DNA from: Amblyomma americanum
Lineage: Eukaryota; Arthropoda; Arachnida; Ixodida; Ixodidae
Direction of reading: 5' to 3'
Length of the DNA: 64,000 nt
Assembly: GCF_052857255.1 (NCBI RefSeq)
Contig: NC_135498.1
Location: 112,779,223 to 112,843,222 of the forward strand
Shown here: positions 1 through 9,801 of the stretch, piece by piece
How the letters are laid out: every line of letters begins with the position of its first letter
How positions within the stretch are numbered: position 1 is the first letter of the stretch
Made by a program: the position numbers and the translations under genes
The notes under the pieces: generated by a model
The model's database searches: none
What the model saw: only the letters and a program-made list of their open reading frames with translations
What the model was told of the DNA's origin: nothing

Positions 1-185
1 TCCAAAGCTCGGTCACGGCACGGAATTAGGTCTTCGGTTCGGAGCTGAGCACCGCAATCTGCCACTCTTCGCGGTTCGAGAGCTGCAGGTCCATCGGCGG
101 TGTGTCCCGTGGACATTCATGGAGTATATGAGCTAAGTCGGCCCTATCTTGACCACATAGCCTAAACTAGGGTGAGAATGAAAAT

Positions 186-492
186 GAAAATTGGTTTTCT
201 GGGGAATGGAAATAGCGCAGTATCTGTCTCACATATCGGCGGACACCTGAACCGCTCCGTAAGGGACGGCATAAAGGAGGGAGTGAAAGAAGAAAGGAAG
301 AAATAGGTGCCGTAGTGGAGGCCTCCGGAATAATTTCGACCACCTGGGATCTTTAGCGTGCACTGACATCGCACTGCACTTGGGTGCCTTAGCGTTTTGC
401 CTCCATAAAAACGCAGCCGCCGCGGTCGGGTTCGAATCCGGGAACTGCGGCTCAGTAGCCGAGCGCCATAACCACTGAGCCACCGCGGCGGG
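186..492 (-). mobile_element. Ruka SINE, near full length
   Basis: Read on the minus strand, this copy begins with the tRNA-like head at 492 (GCCGCGGTGGCTCAGTGG, then a B box resembling GATTCGAACCCG), passes through the conserved body and ends in the CCCCAGAAAACCAATTTTC tail near 186. The internal order matches every other Ruka copy in the window. No clear target-site duplication was found. The first 185 bases of the window show nothing I can assign. Confidence 0.85.
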
Positions 493-699
493 TTAAAGCG
501 ATAGCAGTTTTTGGATCTCCGTGCCATTATTTAATGTAAATTCACTGAGAGGAAGAAAATGCAACAAACAATTCATTTCGAGCACGTGGTCTAGTGCGTA
601 CCTAAGGGCGATCTTTGGAAGCATCTGCTAACGTTCAGCCATTCTCTCCTAGCCCTCGGCATTCACAACAGTGCTCATTGAATCACTGAAGCTGACACA

Positions 700-935
700 G
701 CCGCTCAACACTACCGCCTCTGTCTTTTCGCTTCTACCAACCCTACCAGACAGGAATGGGAGGCGGCCCTGCTTGGCTGTTCGGACCTTCAGTCCCAAAA
801 GGCTTTGGTCAAGAGGGCTAAGCTGGCGGCTTCGACCAATGGGGTCCCGGAATAAGGACTCCACCCATTGCGGAACTCTTTAAAGAGCCTCACCTGTTTC
901 ATTAAATAAAGGCTTTTCACCACCACCACCACATT
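700..935 (+). mobile_element. LINE-B family 3' end, 5'-truncated
   Basis: One frame reads NPTRQEWEAALLGCSDLQSQ and continues to the stop at about 870. This parallels the last 36 residues of the 845-aa ORF at 18530-21067 (NPTREDWEAALLGCQDLKSQ). The stop is followed by a short 3' UTR, an AATAAA-like signal and a CACCACCACCAC tail at about 915-935. It is therefore a dead fragment holding only the C-terminus and 3' end of the same LINE family. Confidence 0.8.
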
Positions 936-1179
936 CGCTTCTAGGCGACAACTCGCTCACCTTGGCCTTCAATCCTCCAACCACTTCTCTCGCTTCCCAA
1001 CGCCCTTGCCTCGCTCCTCGCTCTCTTCGCCGGTCGTCGCTTCCATTCCGGTCCATAGGCACCCGTCCTTAATACTAGCCACAGCACGGCCCGTGCTTCC
1101 CATCCGCAACATCGTTACTCCTCCTTTGACAAGTCCACATACGACCTACCCCACCCTTCCCGCCTTCACCTCGGTCGTA

Positions 1180-1948
1180 GAGGATCGCCACGTTTGCCTA
1201 CTCACGGCTGCCTCCATTCGCTCCTCGAAACTTCAAATGGCCGAGGAACTCGTATTAGCCCTAGCGATGACCCTCCCGAGCTCAGCTCCTTGTGACTACT
1301 TCTTGCCCGACTCCGCTTCTGCGGTCCGACTCGCCGCAGACAGCACTGCTGTGCGACTCCTCCGTCACCTCCTTCCTCGAGATTCGCCTCGCAATCCGGT
1401 CTGGACGCCGGGTAACATGGCTTTTGAGGGAAATCAACAGGCGTAAGCCTGGCGCGCTCCTACCGGGCTGACTTGCCTTCGGCCGCGACCTCTGACCCGG
1501 AACTCTGTTTCGACCCCATAACCCCGGTCTCCTCCGAGACTATAGAGCATAAATTTTCGCTCACAATGCCGATACCCCCTTGCTCATCCTCGCCTCCACC
1601 GCGAGGTTCCCATTTCCCTTAACAACTTGAAACCGCCACCTACCCTAACCCAACGCGTTACCACCGTCTTTACACTACCTGCTACCGCGACAATTGCCCG
1701 CTATGCGGGAAACATGCAACTCTCACACCGTCTGTGCCCGTCAGGCCATTTGGGCTGCGCCACAACTGCGCGTTCCGAGCGTAGCCGGCTGGGAGCGTGC
1801 CCTCCTGTCGCCTGACCTGGTTGATCAGCACCAGCTGGTCGCCTAGGATTCGGCAGCCACGAGGGCCGTTGGGGCCCTGGACTAAGGGCTCTACTCCCAA
1901 ACCGAAGTCCTCTACAACCTGTGCAATAAATATATTTTCTACCACCTA
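1180..1948 (+). mobile_element. Degenerate LINE, RNase H to 3' end
   Basis: The frame to 1445 shows the end of an RNase H domain: AEELVLALAM, a DSASAV block corresponding to the catalytic DS, and WTPGNMAFEGNQQA corresponding to the usual W-P-G-H-x-G-x-x-G-N-x-x-A motif, with the His replaced by Asn. Downstream pieces in shifted frames resemble a LINE C-terminus (WERALLSPD, then RAVGALD and stop at about 1885). The copy ends in CAATAAATATATTTTCTACCACC at about 1924-1948. Stops and frameshifts make it non-functional. The stretch 935-1180 is pyrimidine-rich and may be its upstream part. Confidence 0.7.
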
Positions 1949-2159
1949 GTTGTACCCGGCCTGGGTACCGCCTCCATTGGCGCCCAGGAGAAGACTGGAG
2001 AGGGAGGGCAAGGTTAGAAGGAGCAGGAAGCAGATGTAACGTTTATTTCATTGAGGGGCTTCACCGGGCTGCTACAGCAAGCATGCGGGACGGTCCAGTG
2101 ACATTTGTATCCGATAGTACCTACACAGAAGAGCGGTACACAACCATTACGAACTAACT

Positions 2160-2769
2160 GTCTGTCTGTCTGTTGCTGCCAGGAAGAAAGAAAGGAAGGA
2201 AAGTGCACAGGCATGCTCACTGGATGAAGACGAGCCACAATCGCTACCACGTGCAGATAGAAGGTCAGTTGAAAGATGAGATAGAAAGACAGGATAGTAA
2301 AGAAGCAATAAACACAAGGCCGATCCCGGAGGTAGTGCAATACCGGGCCAACCGGTGGCGGTAGTGAAGCGTCCTTCAAACTCTCCGCCACATTTCCAAA
2401 AACAAGTACAACTTGGACCCGTAAAAGATACTCTACGGGGTCCGGACATTCGCTGCGCGCCGACGTGGTAGCTCCAACGTACGTGGTGTGTCGGTCTGTC
2501 TGCTGTTGCCGGGAGGAAAGAAAAGGAAAGTGCACAGGCCTGCTCACTGGCTCAAGACGAGCCACAATCGCTACCACGTGCAGATAGAAGGTCAGTTGAA
2601 AGATGAGATAGAAAGAAAGGATAGTAAAGAAGGAATAAACACAAGGCCGATCCCGGAGATAGTGCAATACCGGGCCAACCGGTGGCGGGAGTGAAGCATC
2701 CTTCAAACTCTCCGCCACATTTCCAAAAATAAGTCCAATTGGACCCGTAACAGATACTCTACGGGGTCC
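2160..2769 (-). repeat. S2 repeat, tandem dimer with TSD
   Basis: Two head-to-tail copies of one unit (about 2160-2445 and 2487-2769) are closely similar. Each starts on the minus strand near GGACCCCGTAGAGTATCTGT and ends in a TGTC/GACA microsatellite tail next to CTTTCTTTCC. The pair as a whole is flanked by ACGAACTAACT (2149-2159) and ACGAACTGACT (2770-2780), an 11-bp duplication with one mismatch. The dimer therefore seems to have inserted as a unit. The minus strand is open for 234 codons across both copies, but I see no recognisable protein. Other copies lie at 22270-22568 and 48410-48670. Confidence 0.75.
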
Positions 2770-2815
2770 ACGAACTGACTACGCACATTACCCGTAATAT
2801 AAACAGTGAAACCGA

Positions 2816-3059
2816 AAATTGGAAATTGGTTTTTGGGGAAAGGAAACGGCGCAGTATCTCTCTCACATATCGGCGGACACCTCAACCACGCCGTAAGGGA
2901 AGGGATAAAGTAGGGGCTAAGAGGAGAAAGGAAGAAAGAGGTGCCGCAGTTGAGGGCTGTGGAATAATTTCGACCGTGTGGAGATCTTTAACGTGCACTG
3001 ACATCGTACAGCACACGACACGAGCGCCATTGCGTTTCGCCTCCATCGAAACGCGGCCA
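2816..3059 (-). mobile_element. Ruka SINE, head truncated
   Basis: The body and CCAATTT tail are present on the minus strand, but the copy stops at about 3059 in the segment that normally lies just 3' of the B box. The tRNA-like promoter head is missing. The following stretch, 3060-3382, holds nothing I can assign. Confidence 0.8.
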
Positions 3060-3390
3060 TAAAGTGCAGTTCACGCGACTTCGCATTGCTCTAGATCTTT
3101 CGAAAATCTCCTTAAAAAGATACTGAGGGCAAATTGAAGTTTGCCAGCATCGATTGATTACCTCGACCTAATGTCTCTTTTTTTTATTTAGAGAGAGCAC
3201 TTATAAGCTATAAAAGGGAAAGGATGTAATGCAAGTATTGCCTCCACTGGCCGTTCTCGCAACGAACTGCTATGATATGACGTCAATAAAGGTTTTGTGG
3301 CGAATCTCTGCACATGGGCCATGTTGGGGTTAAACTGAAAAAGCGATCACGGAATCAGTTTCATTATTGACGTTTAGACTTTAAATCCAG

Positions 3391-3532
3391 GTGGTGGTGG
3401 TAGTGGTTGTTTATTAAAATAATAGTAAAAAGGAAGGAAAAGATTTTTGCTAGCCCCGGCATCTGCCATCGATACTGAAGCACCTGAGCTGGGGCAGCGC
3501 AAATAAAGGATAGCAGGCAGAATGGAGAAATG
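3391..3532 (-). mobile_element. LINE-A 3' UTR insertion (142 bp)
   Basis: This is only the last 142 bp of LINE-A, the family at 5458-7899. On the minus strand it includes the CAGCTCAGGTGCTTCAGTAT region, TTTTTACTATTATTTTAATA and the ACCACTACCACCACC tail. It is flanked by AAATCCAG at 3383-3390 and again at 3533-3540, a target-site duplication. It is a severely 5'-truncated but genuine retrotransposition event with no coding capacity. Confidence 0.85.
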
Positions 3533-3849
3533 AAATCCAGGGGGTGGGAAAATTTTTCTCAGCTTTAAATGCGCAGTTTGCTGCCAGCAAAACATCAACA
3601 TAGTTGCAAGGAAATTAAAAGTCGTTTTTGCTACGAAGGAATGTGTATGTTCTCTTGAGTGTACCAAGAAGTTCACTTATTTGCGAACAAAAATAAAACA
3701 GCGTCTTTCATGTTTAGGGTGCAGTTACTGCTGCAACCTCTGCCACCCTTTATGTGCTGGCTGCATAGCTTCTGTCATGGGGTTCTATTTGTATTTGTTT
3801 ACACAGGTTGACTTAGCTAACGTCACAAAAGGGTTTCTTCAAATATGAT

Positions 3850-4770
3850 AGAGTCAGAGGTTTGGGCATGTGTCACGAGTCACGTCGTTTTCTATTCTGG
3901 TCGGATGAAGGGGATCTGTGAGACTGGGGAAACAGATGTCGGTGATAGCCTCTGCTAATTTCCTGCCTTTACTGTCTTCCTTGTGGTAACCTAATTGATA
4001 GCTGCAGGCGTTAAAGTCCCCAACCACTAGTAACGGTGCCCTACCAGCTATTTGAATGGCCTTGAGAAGATCTCTGAGAAAGTGGCCTTACGTTTTTGCG
4101 GTCTACTATATATGTTTAAAACAAAGGCTCCTTGCTGTAGACGCTTGTTCGGAAAAATTTGCACGAATGTGTGTTCGATTTCTTTTTGTAATTGTAAATT
4201 TACGCTGTTGGCCGTTCATTCTTTATGTACGAGGATGCAGGTGGATTGACCTACTTGGTGGGTGTTATACGATCTAATTTTGACTTCTGTGCCAGCGTCT
4301 TGTATTGCAATGACTTCCGGCATCCTTTCTAAGGTTTCCAGATATTGATATACTGTATTTTTTTAAACCCCTGCAATTCCATAGTATAATTTGTAGCGTG
4401 TGGTTATTTCTCGGAGATTTAGTCGACATTTCTGTTAGTTTTCCTCTAGCTTGGTATGCCACTGGCGTACCGTATACGATACCGGTCTGTCGCTACTCTC
4501 CTCCAGCTTCCACCTAATTTTGACCTCCCAGGCACTGAGCTGTGCCTGTACCGGCTCTTTCAGGGCTTTAATCATACCTTCAATCATGTTTCGAAGAAAA
4601 TTTACTACTTTCTGAAGCAGTGTCGCTTCTAGCTCTTTCATTTCTTCTCGCACTATCTCCCTTACGTCCTGCTCCGTTAGGCGTTGATGCGCCCCGTATT
4701 GATTGCGACTCGCCTTGTTCGATGCAGAAATGAATTATTTTCCTCCTGTAGGTACGCTTCTGCAACTGAA
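3850..4770 (-). mobile_element. LINE fragment: ORF1 end and endonuclease
   Basis: On the minus strand the order is as follows. A Lys/Glu-rich, probably coiled-coil segment lies at 4765-4435 (MREEMKELEATLLQKVVNFL) and resembles the end of a tick LINE ORF1. It is followed by the start of an AP-endonuclease-like domain (IILWNCRGLKKY, about 4400). The middle of that domain carries VVGDFNACSYQLGYHKED (about 4030), and further on NDVTRDTCPNL. GDFN and a T-rich block before the end are typical of APE-type LINE endonucleases. Stops and frame changes break it throughout. The RT region is absent. A related, equally broken copy lies at 33930-36250 on plus. Confidence 0.7.
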
Positions 4771-4779
4771 CATAGGTGG

Positions 4780-5365
4780 AATCTACAAACCCTCAGCCTA
4801 AATTTTTTCCTTGCCCTTCACAACGTAGTATTTAATATATAACAGAAAATTGTTCTTTGCCTAATCTTAACAATCTTGACGAAGCACGAAAAATATTCAG
4901 GGACGCGGTGGCATCCATGTGTTATGGTTCTCTGCGCCAGTTGGACGAGAAGCCGCCGAGTAAAGGTCGTGCTTCTATCGAGAGCACAGCTTCCCACTTT
5001 CGGCTTCCGCACCTGTTTCACCTTTACTGATTTACTGAAATGTTACATTATTAACCGCCTTTAAAAACGCTCCCTCTGCTCATTCAGCCATCTCGCGGGC
5101 AAAGAGTATACAGAGCTTGGTTAATCACTACTGGCGGTATAAATATTCGGATTTATCAATTGCCGTTCATGGATGCCTGCATCATCAATTTCACAGAGGC
5201 GAACTACAAAAACGCCTGTCTGATATTTCATGTCTATGTACACTGAAGCACCATAGGGGGTTGAAGACAATTTATAGCCCTCTACTATAGTTTCAGATCT
5301 CCTATGTGCAGTCCCATGTGCAGTTTGTTGACGTTGAAGAGAACCGGACGACAAATTCAAAACTT
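4780..5365. other. Unassigned stretch
   Basis: I see no gene, tRNA-like structure or recognisable repeat here. The short open frames on both strands have no recognisable motif. Confidence 0.5.
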
Positions 5366-5457
5366 GATCCGGAGTTCCTGGGTTCGAACCTGACCGCGGC
5401 GGCTGCGTTTTGATGAAGGCGAAACGCTAAGGCGCCCGTCTGCTGTGCGATGTCAGT
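5366..5457 (+). mobile_element. Ruka SINE, 5' part of a split copy
   Basis: This piece starts inside the head (GATCCGGAGTTCCTGGGTTC, i.e. the B box) and runs to GCGATGTCAGT at 5447-5457. The matching 3' part resumes with the same 11 bases at 7900. The A-box half of the head is missing. Confidence 0.85.
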
Positions 5458-5815
5458 GTAAGTGGTTTTTTTATTAAAAGAATAACAAAATGGGAGGAAA
5501 AGATTTTTGCTAGCCCCGGCATCTGCCATCGATACTGAAGCACCTGAGCTGGGACAGCGGAAATAATGGATAGCAGGCAGAATAGAGAAATGAAATGAAA
5601 GAGGTGAGCGGACAGGAAGAGAGGATAGAGGGAGAAGTAATATGTAAAAACTATTTACACAATAAGAAATATGTCCAGGTTGTGCACGTGATTAGTTCAT
5701 TCTAAAGGAATTAAAAACACACGCGCACAGCACTGTGTTGGCTACAATTGGAGTGGGCGTCCAGTTATTAATCGTTCAACGTAAAACTCGCGGAGCGTTC
5801 GGTCAGTGCGTGCAA

Positions 5816-6346
5816 CTACCTGACGGAGAACAGACGGGACGTCAAGCCCGTGTGTTCGAGGAAAGCACAGAGGCTCACCAAAGTTCGCTCACGAGTGCGC
5901 GCACGGCCCTGCGGCCACAATAGCGTCTTGATGTAGTCTGGTAGTATGCCCTGCGCCCTGTAGGCCGCGAGCATATCGCGACGAGCCTCGGCGAACGCGG
6001 CACAGTGAAGGAGCAGGTGTTCTAGTGTTTCCACTGCACCGCTTCCGTCACACACATCACTCGTCGCGATTCCGTAACGCACCCGTCGTTCCCCGGGCCA
6101 CACGCAGCCAATGCGCGCGCGAAGGATCATTGCACGTTGTGACCGTGTAAGTGCGTGACAGCCTGTGATACTGTCGATGCGCTCACCTCCTGCGATGCGT
6201 TGGTCGGGGTGCTGCTTTCGGAGATGGTCGTGGATGGCCGCACGCACGTCCTCCAGCGCAAGTGGCAGGTTACTGGCAGGTAGTTGGAGTGCAGCGGTCG
6301 CGAGGTCGTCAGTAGTGACCGGGCACCTACTGTGCACGCACGGCAC
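5816..6346 (-). pseudogene. LINE-A C-terminal Cys/His region
   Basis: This frame is shifted by one relative to the RNase H frame and gives the last part of the ORF2-like protein: CHALTRSQRAMILRARIGC, then C-D-G-S-G-A-V-E-T-L-E-H-L-L-L-H-C. The latter resembles the C-x2-C-x7-H-x4-C knuckle near the end of many LINE polyproteins, but with a cysteine lost. The ending GLTSRLFSVR and stop recurs in the truncated copies at 11505 and 59470, so this stop is the family's natural end. Confidence 0.8.
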
Positions 6347-7268
6347 ATCCTCTCTGCGCGAAGCGCTCGATGCGCGAGCGAATTTCTCGCATTAGTGGGG
6401 TACCGCGGCTGTTAGATTGCAGGCGGCTGAGGGCGGCGCGGGAGTCGCACAGCAGAACACTCCTGGGCGGCGGATGGCCGAGGGTGAGCAGCAGGTCCAG
6501 CCCGAGCCGGATCCCCATCAACTCCGCCATGGTGGAGAAGCCCAGGAAGGTTGCGTGTTGCTGGCTGTGCAGTCGCAGGGTGGGGATGGTAGCCGCCGCA
6601 GCAAGGGAGCAGCTGTCGCAGGCCACTGAGCCGTCGGTGTACACGAGGAGATGGTCCTGGAGCTCTTCGTCTATGACAGCTCTGGTCAGCTGCTGCACAG
6701 CACAGAGGGGTGTGCTCCGCTTTCCCGCAATGCCAACGATCTCTCGCTGTACCTCCGAGACAGCAGGCCAGGGCCCGCAGGAGAAGTAGGGGGGTGAGAC
6801 TAGTGTCAATTGCTCATACTCGAGCAGCGCCGCGCCCATTCGTGAGCGCGGGTGCGAGCGCATAAGCTGCAGCAGCAAGCCGCCGTCCGGTGCGTGGTGA
6901 AGCCGGTCGATGTGATTCAGTGCCCTGCGCGCTGCTTGGAGCGCAAGGGGCCACGCTCCTGCCTCGGCCAACGTTGCGGCGCACTGCGAGTTTTTGGGCA
7001 GGCCTAGGCACACGCGCAGGGACTTGCGGTGCTGGAGCTCGAGTTTCTTCCAGCACGGCTTGCGCACCGTGACGAGCGGCAGCGCATAGAGCACCGCCCC
7101 CAAAGCTGCGGCATTGTATAGCCGCAGCGCGGCTTGCTGGGAGATGCCCTGGCCTCGAGCGATGAGCTTGTGCACGGCGGCGGTGATCCTCTTCATCTGC
7201 AGACGGGCCTTGGTCGCCGCGGGGCGGAAGGAATGGCGCCAGTCGATGTCGAGGCCAAGGTACCGCAC
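6327..7268 (-). pseudogene. LINE-A RT thumb and RNase H
   Basis: This 313-codon open stretch is in the same frame as the RT segment upstream. It begins at YLGLDIDWRHSF (the block after the RT palm) and continues through the connection region. It then shows an RNase H fold: LVYTDGSVACDSCSLAAAA (first catalytic Asp), STMAELMGIRLGLDLL (Glu) and VLLCDSRAALSRLQ (second Asp). The last motif is missing because the frame is broken at about 6340. RNase H would degrade the RNA template during target-primed reverse transcription. Its presence places the family in the RNase H-bearing I/R1/LOA/Tad-type LINE groups. Confidence 0.85.
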
Positions 7269-7373
7269 CGATTAACGCCAAGGAATCGGAGTCCTGTCCA
7301 GTGAGAGTGGCGCAAGGTGCGCGCGCGAGCGCGACACTCAGGCCATGATCACCGATATGTCCGTTCTCAGCTA

Positions 7374-7889
7374 CAGACCAAGGCCGCGCAAGCTGGCATC
7401 GATTGCGGTCAGGGCTCCCTGAAGTCACCCCCGCACGCGGAACGCCTCGCTCGGTGGTCCCCGGTACCACAAAGCTATGTCGTCTGCATATATGGACGTG
7501 TACACCTGGTGTCGGCCGCTCGTGGGGAGGGAGGCCGGCACAACCGACATGGCCACATTAAACAGAAATGGTGATACGACAGAGTCCTGCGGCACACCCA
7601 TGTCCACCGGGCAAGGCTTGGAGAGCTTACCCCCTACTCCTACGCGCATGGTACGCCCGCTCAGGAAGCCATGAACGTATCGCAAAAGGCGCCCGCTCAC
7701 ACCGGCCCCCCCAAACACCGCGAGAATTGGTGCGCGGTGAACGTTGTCAAAAGCACCCGAGACGTCCAGTAGTAGCAGCAGCGCAACATGGCCTGCCGCC
7801 CTGACATGCTCCTGCGCTGTAACAACGTCCGATATAGAATCAGCCGTGCACCGCGTCCCGCGGAAACCCGTCTGCCGCTCGTCGAACAA
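7374..7889 (-). pseudogene. LINE-A reverse transcriptase segment
   Basis: Catalytic RT blocks are visible in order: LLLDVSGAFDNVHRAPIL (block A, with the aspartate and the F-D pair), MGVPQDSVVSPFLFNVAM (block B; the usual PQG reads PQD), and YADDIALW (block C, YADD). The frame then meets stop codons at 7425-7427 and at 7371-7373, with further stops before the same frame reopens at 7268. The domain normally runs unbroken into the thumb, so this copy encodes no active enzyme. The start is set by the 5' truncation of the element, not by a real initiation codon. Confidence 0.85.
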
Positions 7890-7899
7890 ATCAGCCTCC

Positions 7900-8094
7900 G
7901 CGATGTCAGTCGACGTTAAAGGATCATAGGTGGTCGAATTTATCGGACCTCCACAACGGCATAACTTTATTTCTTTCTTCTTTTCCTCCCCCCTTTATCC
8001 CTTTCCTTCCGGCGTGGTCCGCGTGTTCACCGATATATGTGAGACAGTTACTACTTCATTTCCTTTCCTCTCAAATAATAATTATAATTGGCTT
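7900..8094 (+). mobile_element. Ruka SINE, 3' part of the split copy
   Basis: This resumes the Ruka interrupted at 5457. GCGATGTCAGT at 7900-7910 is the second copy of the LINE-A target duplication; the rest of the SINE follows to the AATAATTATAATT tail near 8094, where it meets a minus-strand Ruka tail to tail. Confidence 0.85.
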
Positions 8095-8299
8095 TTGGGG
8101 AAAGGAAAATGGCTCAGTATCTGACCCATATATCGGCGGACACCCGAACCGGACACCCGTAGGGGAAGAGATAAGAGGGAGTGAAATGAGAAAGCAAGAA
8201 AGAGGTGCCGTAGTGGAGGGCGCCAGAATAATTTCGTCAACCTGGGGATCTTTAACGTCAATTGCCATCGCAGAGCACACGGGCGCCTTGTTGCGTTCC
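8090..8299 (-). mobile_element. Ruka SINE, head truncated
   Basis: Minus-strand body and tail, missing the tRNA-like head. In copy B the equivalent element (from 21896) is broken up by a second Ruka and by an S2 repeat. This copy is the uninterrupted reference for both insertions. Confidence 0.8.
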
Positions 8300-8309
8300 T
8301 TAAAGATCC

Positions 8310-8336
8310 CCCCCAAAAACCAATTATTATTATTAT
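8310..8336 (+). mobile_element. Tail-only Ruka insertion (27 bp)
   Basis: CCCCCAAAAACCAATTATTA and a few more ATT repeats, i.e. just the Ruka 3' tail, sit between TAAAGATCC at 8301-8309 and TAAAGATCC at 8337-8345. Copy B lacks the insert and one repeat (around 22610-22625). It is an extreme 5'-truncated retroposition event. Confidence 0.75.
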
Positions 8337-8432
8337 TAAAGATCCGCAGTCGGTCGCAAGTAATCAGGAGTCCTCCATTTCCTTTCCCCAGAAACCAATC
8401 ATTACTATTATTGTCAATTTTCATTTTCAAAC

Positions 8433-8632
8433 GCAAAAGGTGCCTGTATACTCTCCGATGTCTGTGCAAGTTAAAGATTGCCAGGTGGTCGAAATTATTC
8501 CGCAGTCTCCACTGCGGCACCTCTTTCTTCTCTCACTGCCAACTTTATCCCCTTACGGTGCGGTTCAGGTGTGCACCGAGATGTGAGACAGATATTGCGC
8601 CATTTCTTTTCCTTAAAAACCTTTTTTTTCAT
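8433..8632 (+). mobile_element. Ruka SINE, 5'-truncated
   Basis: It begins around ACGCAAAAGGTGCCTGTATA and keeps the body, but has no tRNA-like head. It ends at TTTTCCTTAAAAACC followed by a poly(T) run and a poly(G) run (8633-8653). The equivalent in copy B is 22707-22915. Confidence 0.75.
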
Positions 8633-8689
8633 TGGGGGGGGGGAGGGGGGGGAGAGTCGGCCGCAGATGCGCGCGAGACCTTTCGAACG

Positions 8690-9063
8690 TCTCGCGCTGC
8701 GGGCTGGCAGCAGAAACGCCCATGGCACTGGCAACGAACGGATCTCGTGACGGCAAGAGCCCCTGGCGTTTAGTATTCAGTTCCCAGTTGAACTTCAAGT
8801 GTGCCACAAGGCACAGAGTGATGCTGGTGCACAACAGCGATTCGGTTGTGTTGAGCCGCGTCCTCAAGGCTGCAGACATCGTGAGGAGCTACCTCCGCTG
8901 CATCACGGCGAGTTCCTGGAACATGGCGGCTATCAGGAGTGTCTCAAGGTTCGTGCACCCGGCTCAGCGCCCGAGCTTCCAGCGCCTGAATCCCCCAAGA
9001 GGACGCACGGTGGCGGCGTCCCTTACGCAGAAGGGGGAGGAGGAGCGGACGCAGGCGAGCATG
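8690..9063 (+). pseudogene. FQRLN exon-like fragment, copy A
   Basis: One frame is open for about 120 codons and includes ATRHRVMLVHNSDSV, AADIVRSYLRCITASSW and RPSFQRLNPPRGRT. It runs into ATG|GTAAGA at 9063/9064, a good splice-donor consensus. The same frame, with HRxM, an RS-rich patch and FQRLN, is recognisable at 22980-23337, less clearly at 36840-37015, and on minus at 51147-50836. About 20 amino-acid differences between A and B over 114 codons look like neutral drift. The protein is not one I recognise. A GGRRF exon-like segment follows at 12766. Confidence 0.5.
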
Positions 9064-9295
9064 GTAAGAAACGAATCATGCATAGTCTATAACATGCTTC
9101 CTAGGTAAAGCTTCGAGTGATGCCTGGCATTTTTCGGGAGCTTTGAGTAACCTGAAGAAGGACGTTCTGGCGGGCTAGTTGGTTCATAATTAAGAGAATA
9201 AGTCCTTATCTACCGCCTTGCTTTAGTAACCGCTGTTACAAACTCAAACTGAAGCAGAGTATGGAGGGATGCCTCATTCCCATGGCCGTATTTCG

Positions 9296-9341
9296 ACAAC
9301 AGGACATGTCTTTGCGCACAGACGAAGGCACGTCCTGTTGT
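9296..9341. repeat. Long hairpin, copy A
   Basis: ACAACAGGACATGTCTTTG (9296-9314) pairs with CGAAGGCACGTCCTGTTGT (9323-9341) around an 8-nt loop, with a few mismatches. The structure is preserved in copy B at 24525-24570, where the stem is better. It could be the remnant of an inverted-repeat element or a transcribed hairpin; nothing here proves expression. Confidence 0.6.
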
Positions 9342-9801
9342 TGAACCATTCGCTGGCGGAATCAGTCTTTCTTACCGACCCTTAATTTTGTTCAGTCAAG
9401 GATTCCATCTTTGCTGTCGTCTTCCCACCGTAGATGTTTAAGACGGACTACGAACAACCTTGGCGCTGCACTTACACTAAACTTTGTTTAATTCGAAAAT
9501 TAACTAAATAGTGCTATCTCATATGCACTGGAGAATAAAAAAGTAAGGAGGAGATTGATGATGGGAGATTAATCAGGCGTATCTTGCCGTGGGCTATGCT
9601 AAAAATACGCTTTGTATGGACGCAAGCGCGGCTCCTACTATTGTCGCCATGAAATGCCTCTCACATGATTTCGCGGTAGCGTGTACAAAGCGGCAAAGGT
9701 CACGCTGTACCCGCATCTCCTTTTCTGGTTGGTAAGCTCGTGTTTTTGCTTGAACTACGCGTCTATCAGAGAAAATCAAAGACGAGTCTTTGAACGCGAA
9801 C

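Larger units (their letters stand above)
5458..7899 (-). mobile_element. LINE-A, 5'-truncated RT/RNase H element
   Basis: This 2.44-kb non-LTR retrotransposon lies on the minus strand, flanked by an 11-bp duplication GCGATGTCAGT (5447-5457 and 7900-7910). It starts in the middle of the reverse transcriptase, so the endonuclease and ORF1 are lost. It continues through RNase H and a Cys/His C-terminus, followed by a 3' UTR (5816-5458) ending in an ACCACTTAC-like tail. The 3' UTR also appears at 3391, 11505, 16868, 55161 and 59470. The element landed inside a Ruka SINE. In duplication copy B the corresponding Ruka (21593-21895) is uninterrupted, giving an empty site. Confidence 0.9.

Noticed and set aside
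2014..2718. A 234-codon minus-strand open frame as a protein gene
   Set aside because: It coincides with the two tandem S2 repeat units and repeats itself accordingly; the frame is disrupted in the copies at 22270 and 48410, and no protein motif is visible.
8633..8653. G-run as a functional G-quadruplex
   Set aside because: It sits at the end of a truncated Ruka next to a poly(T) run and is missing in copy B; homopolymer expansion or sequencing uncertainty is enough.
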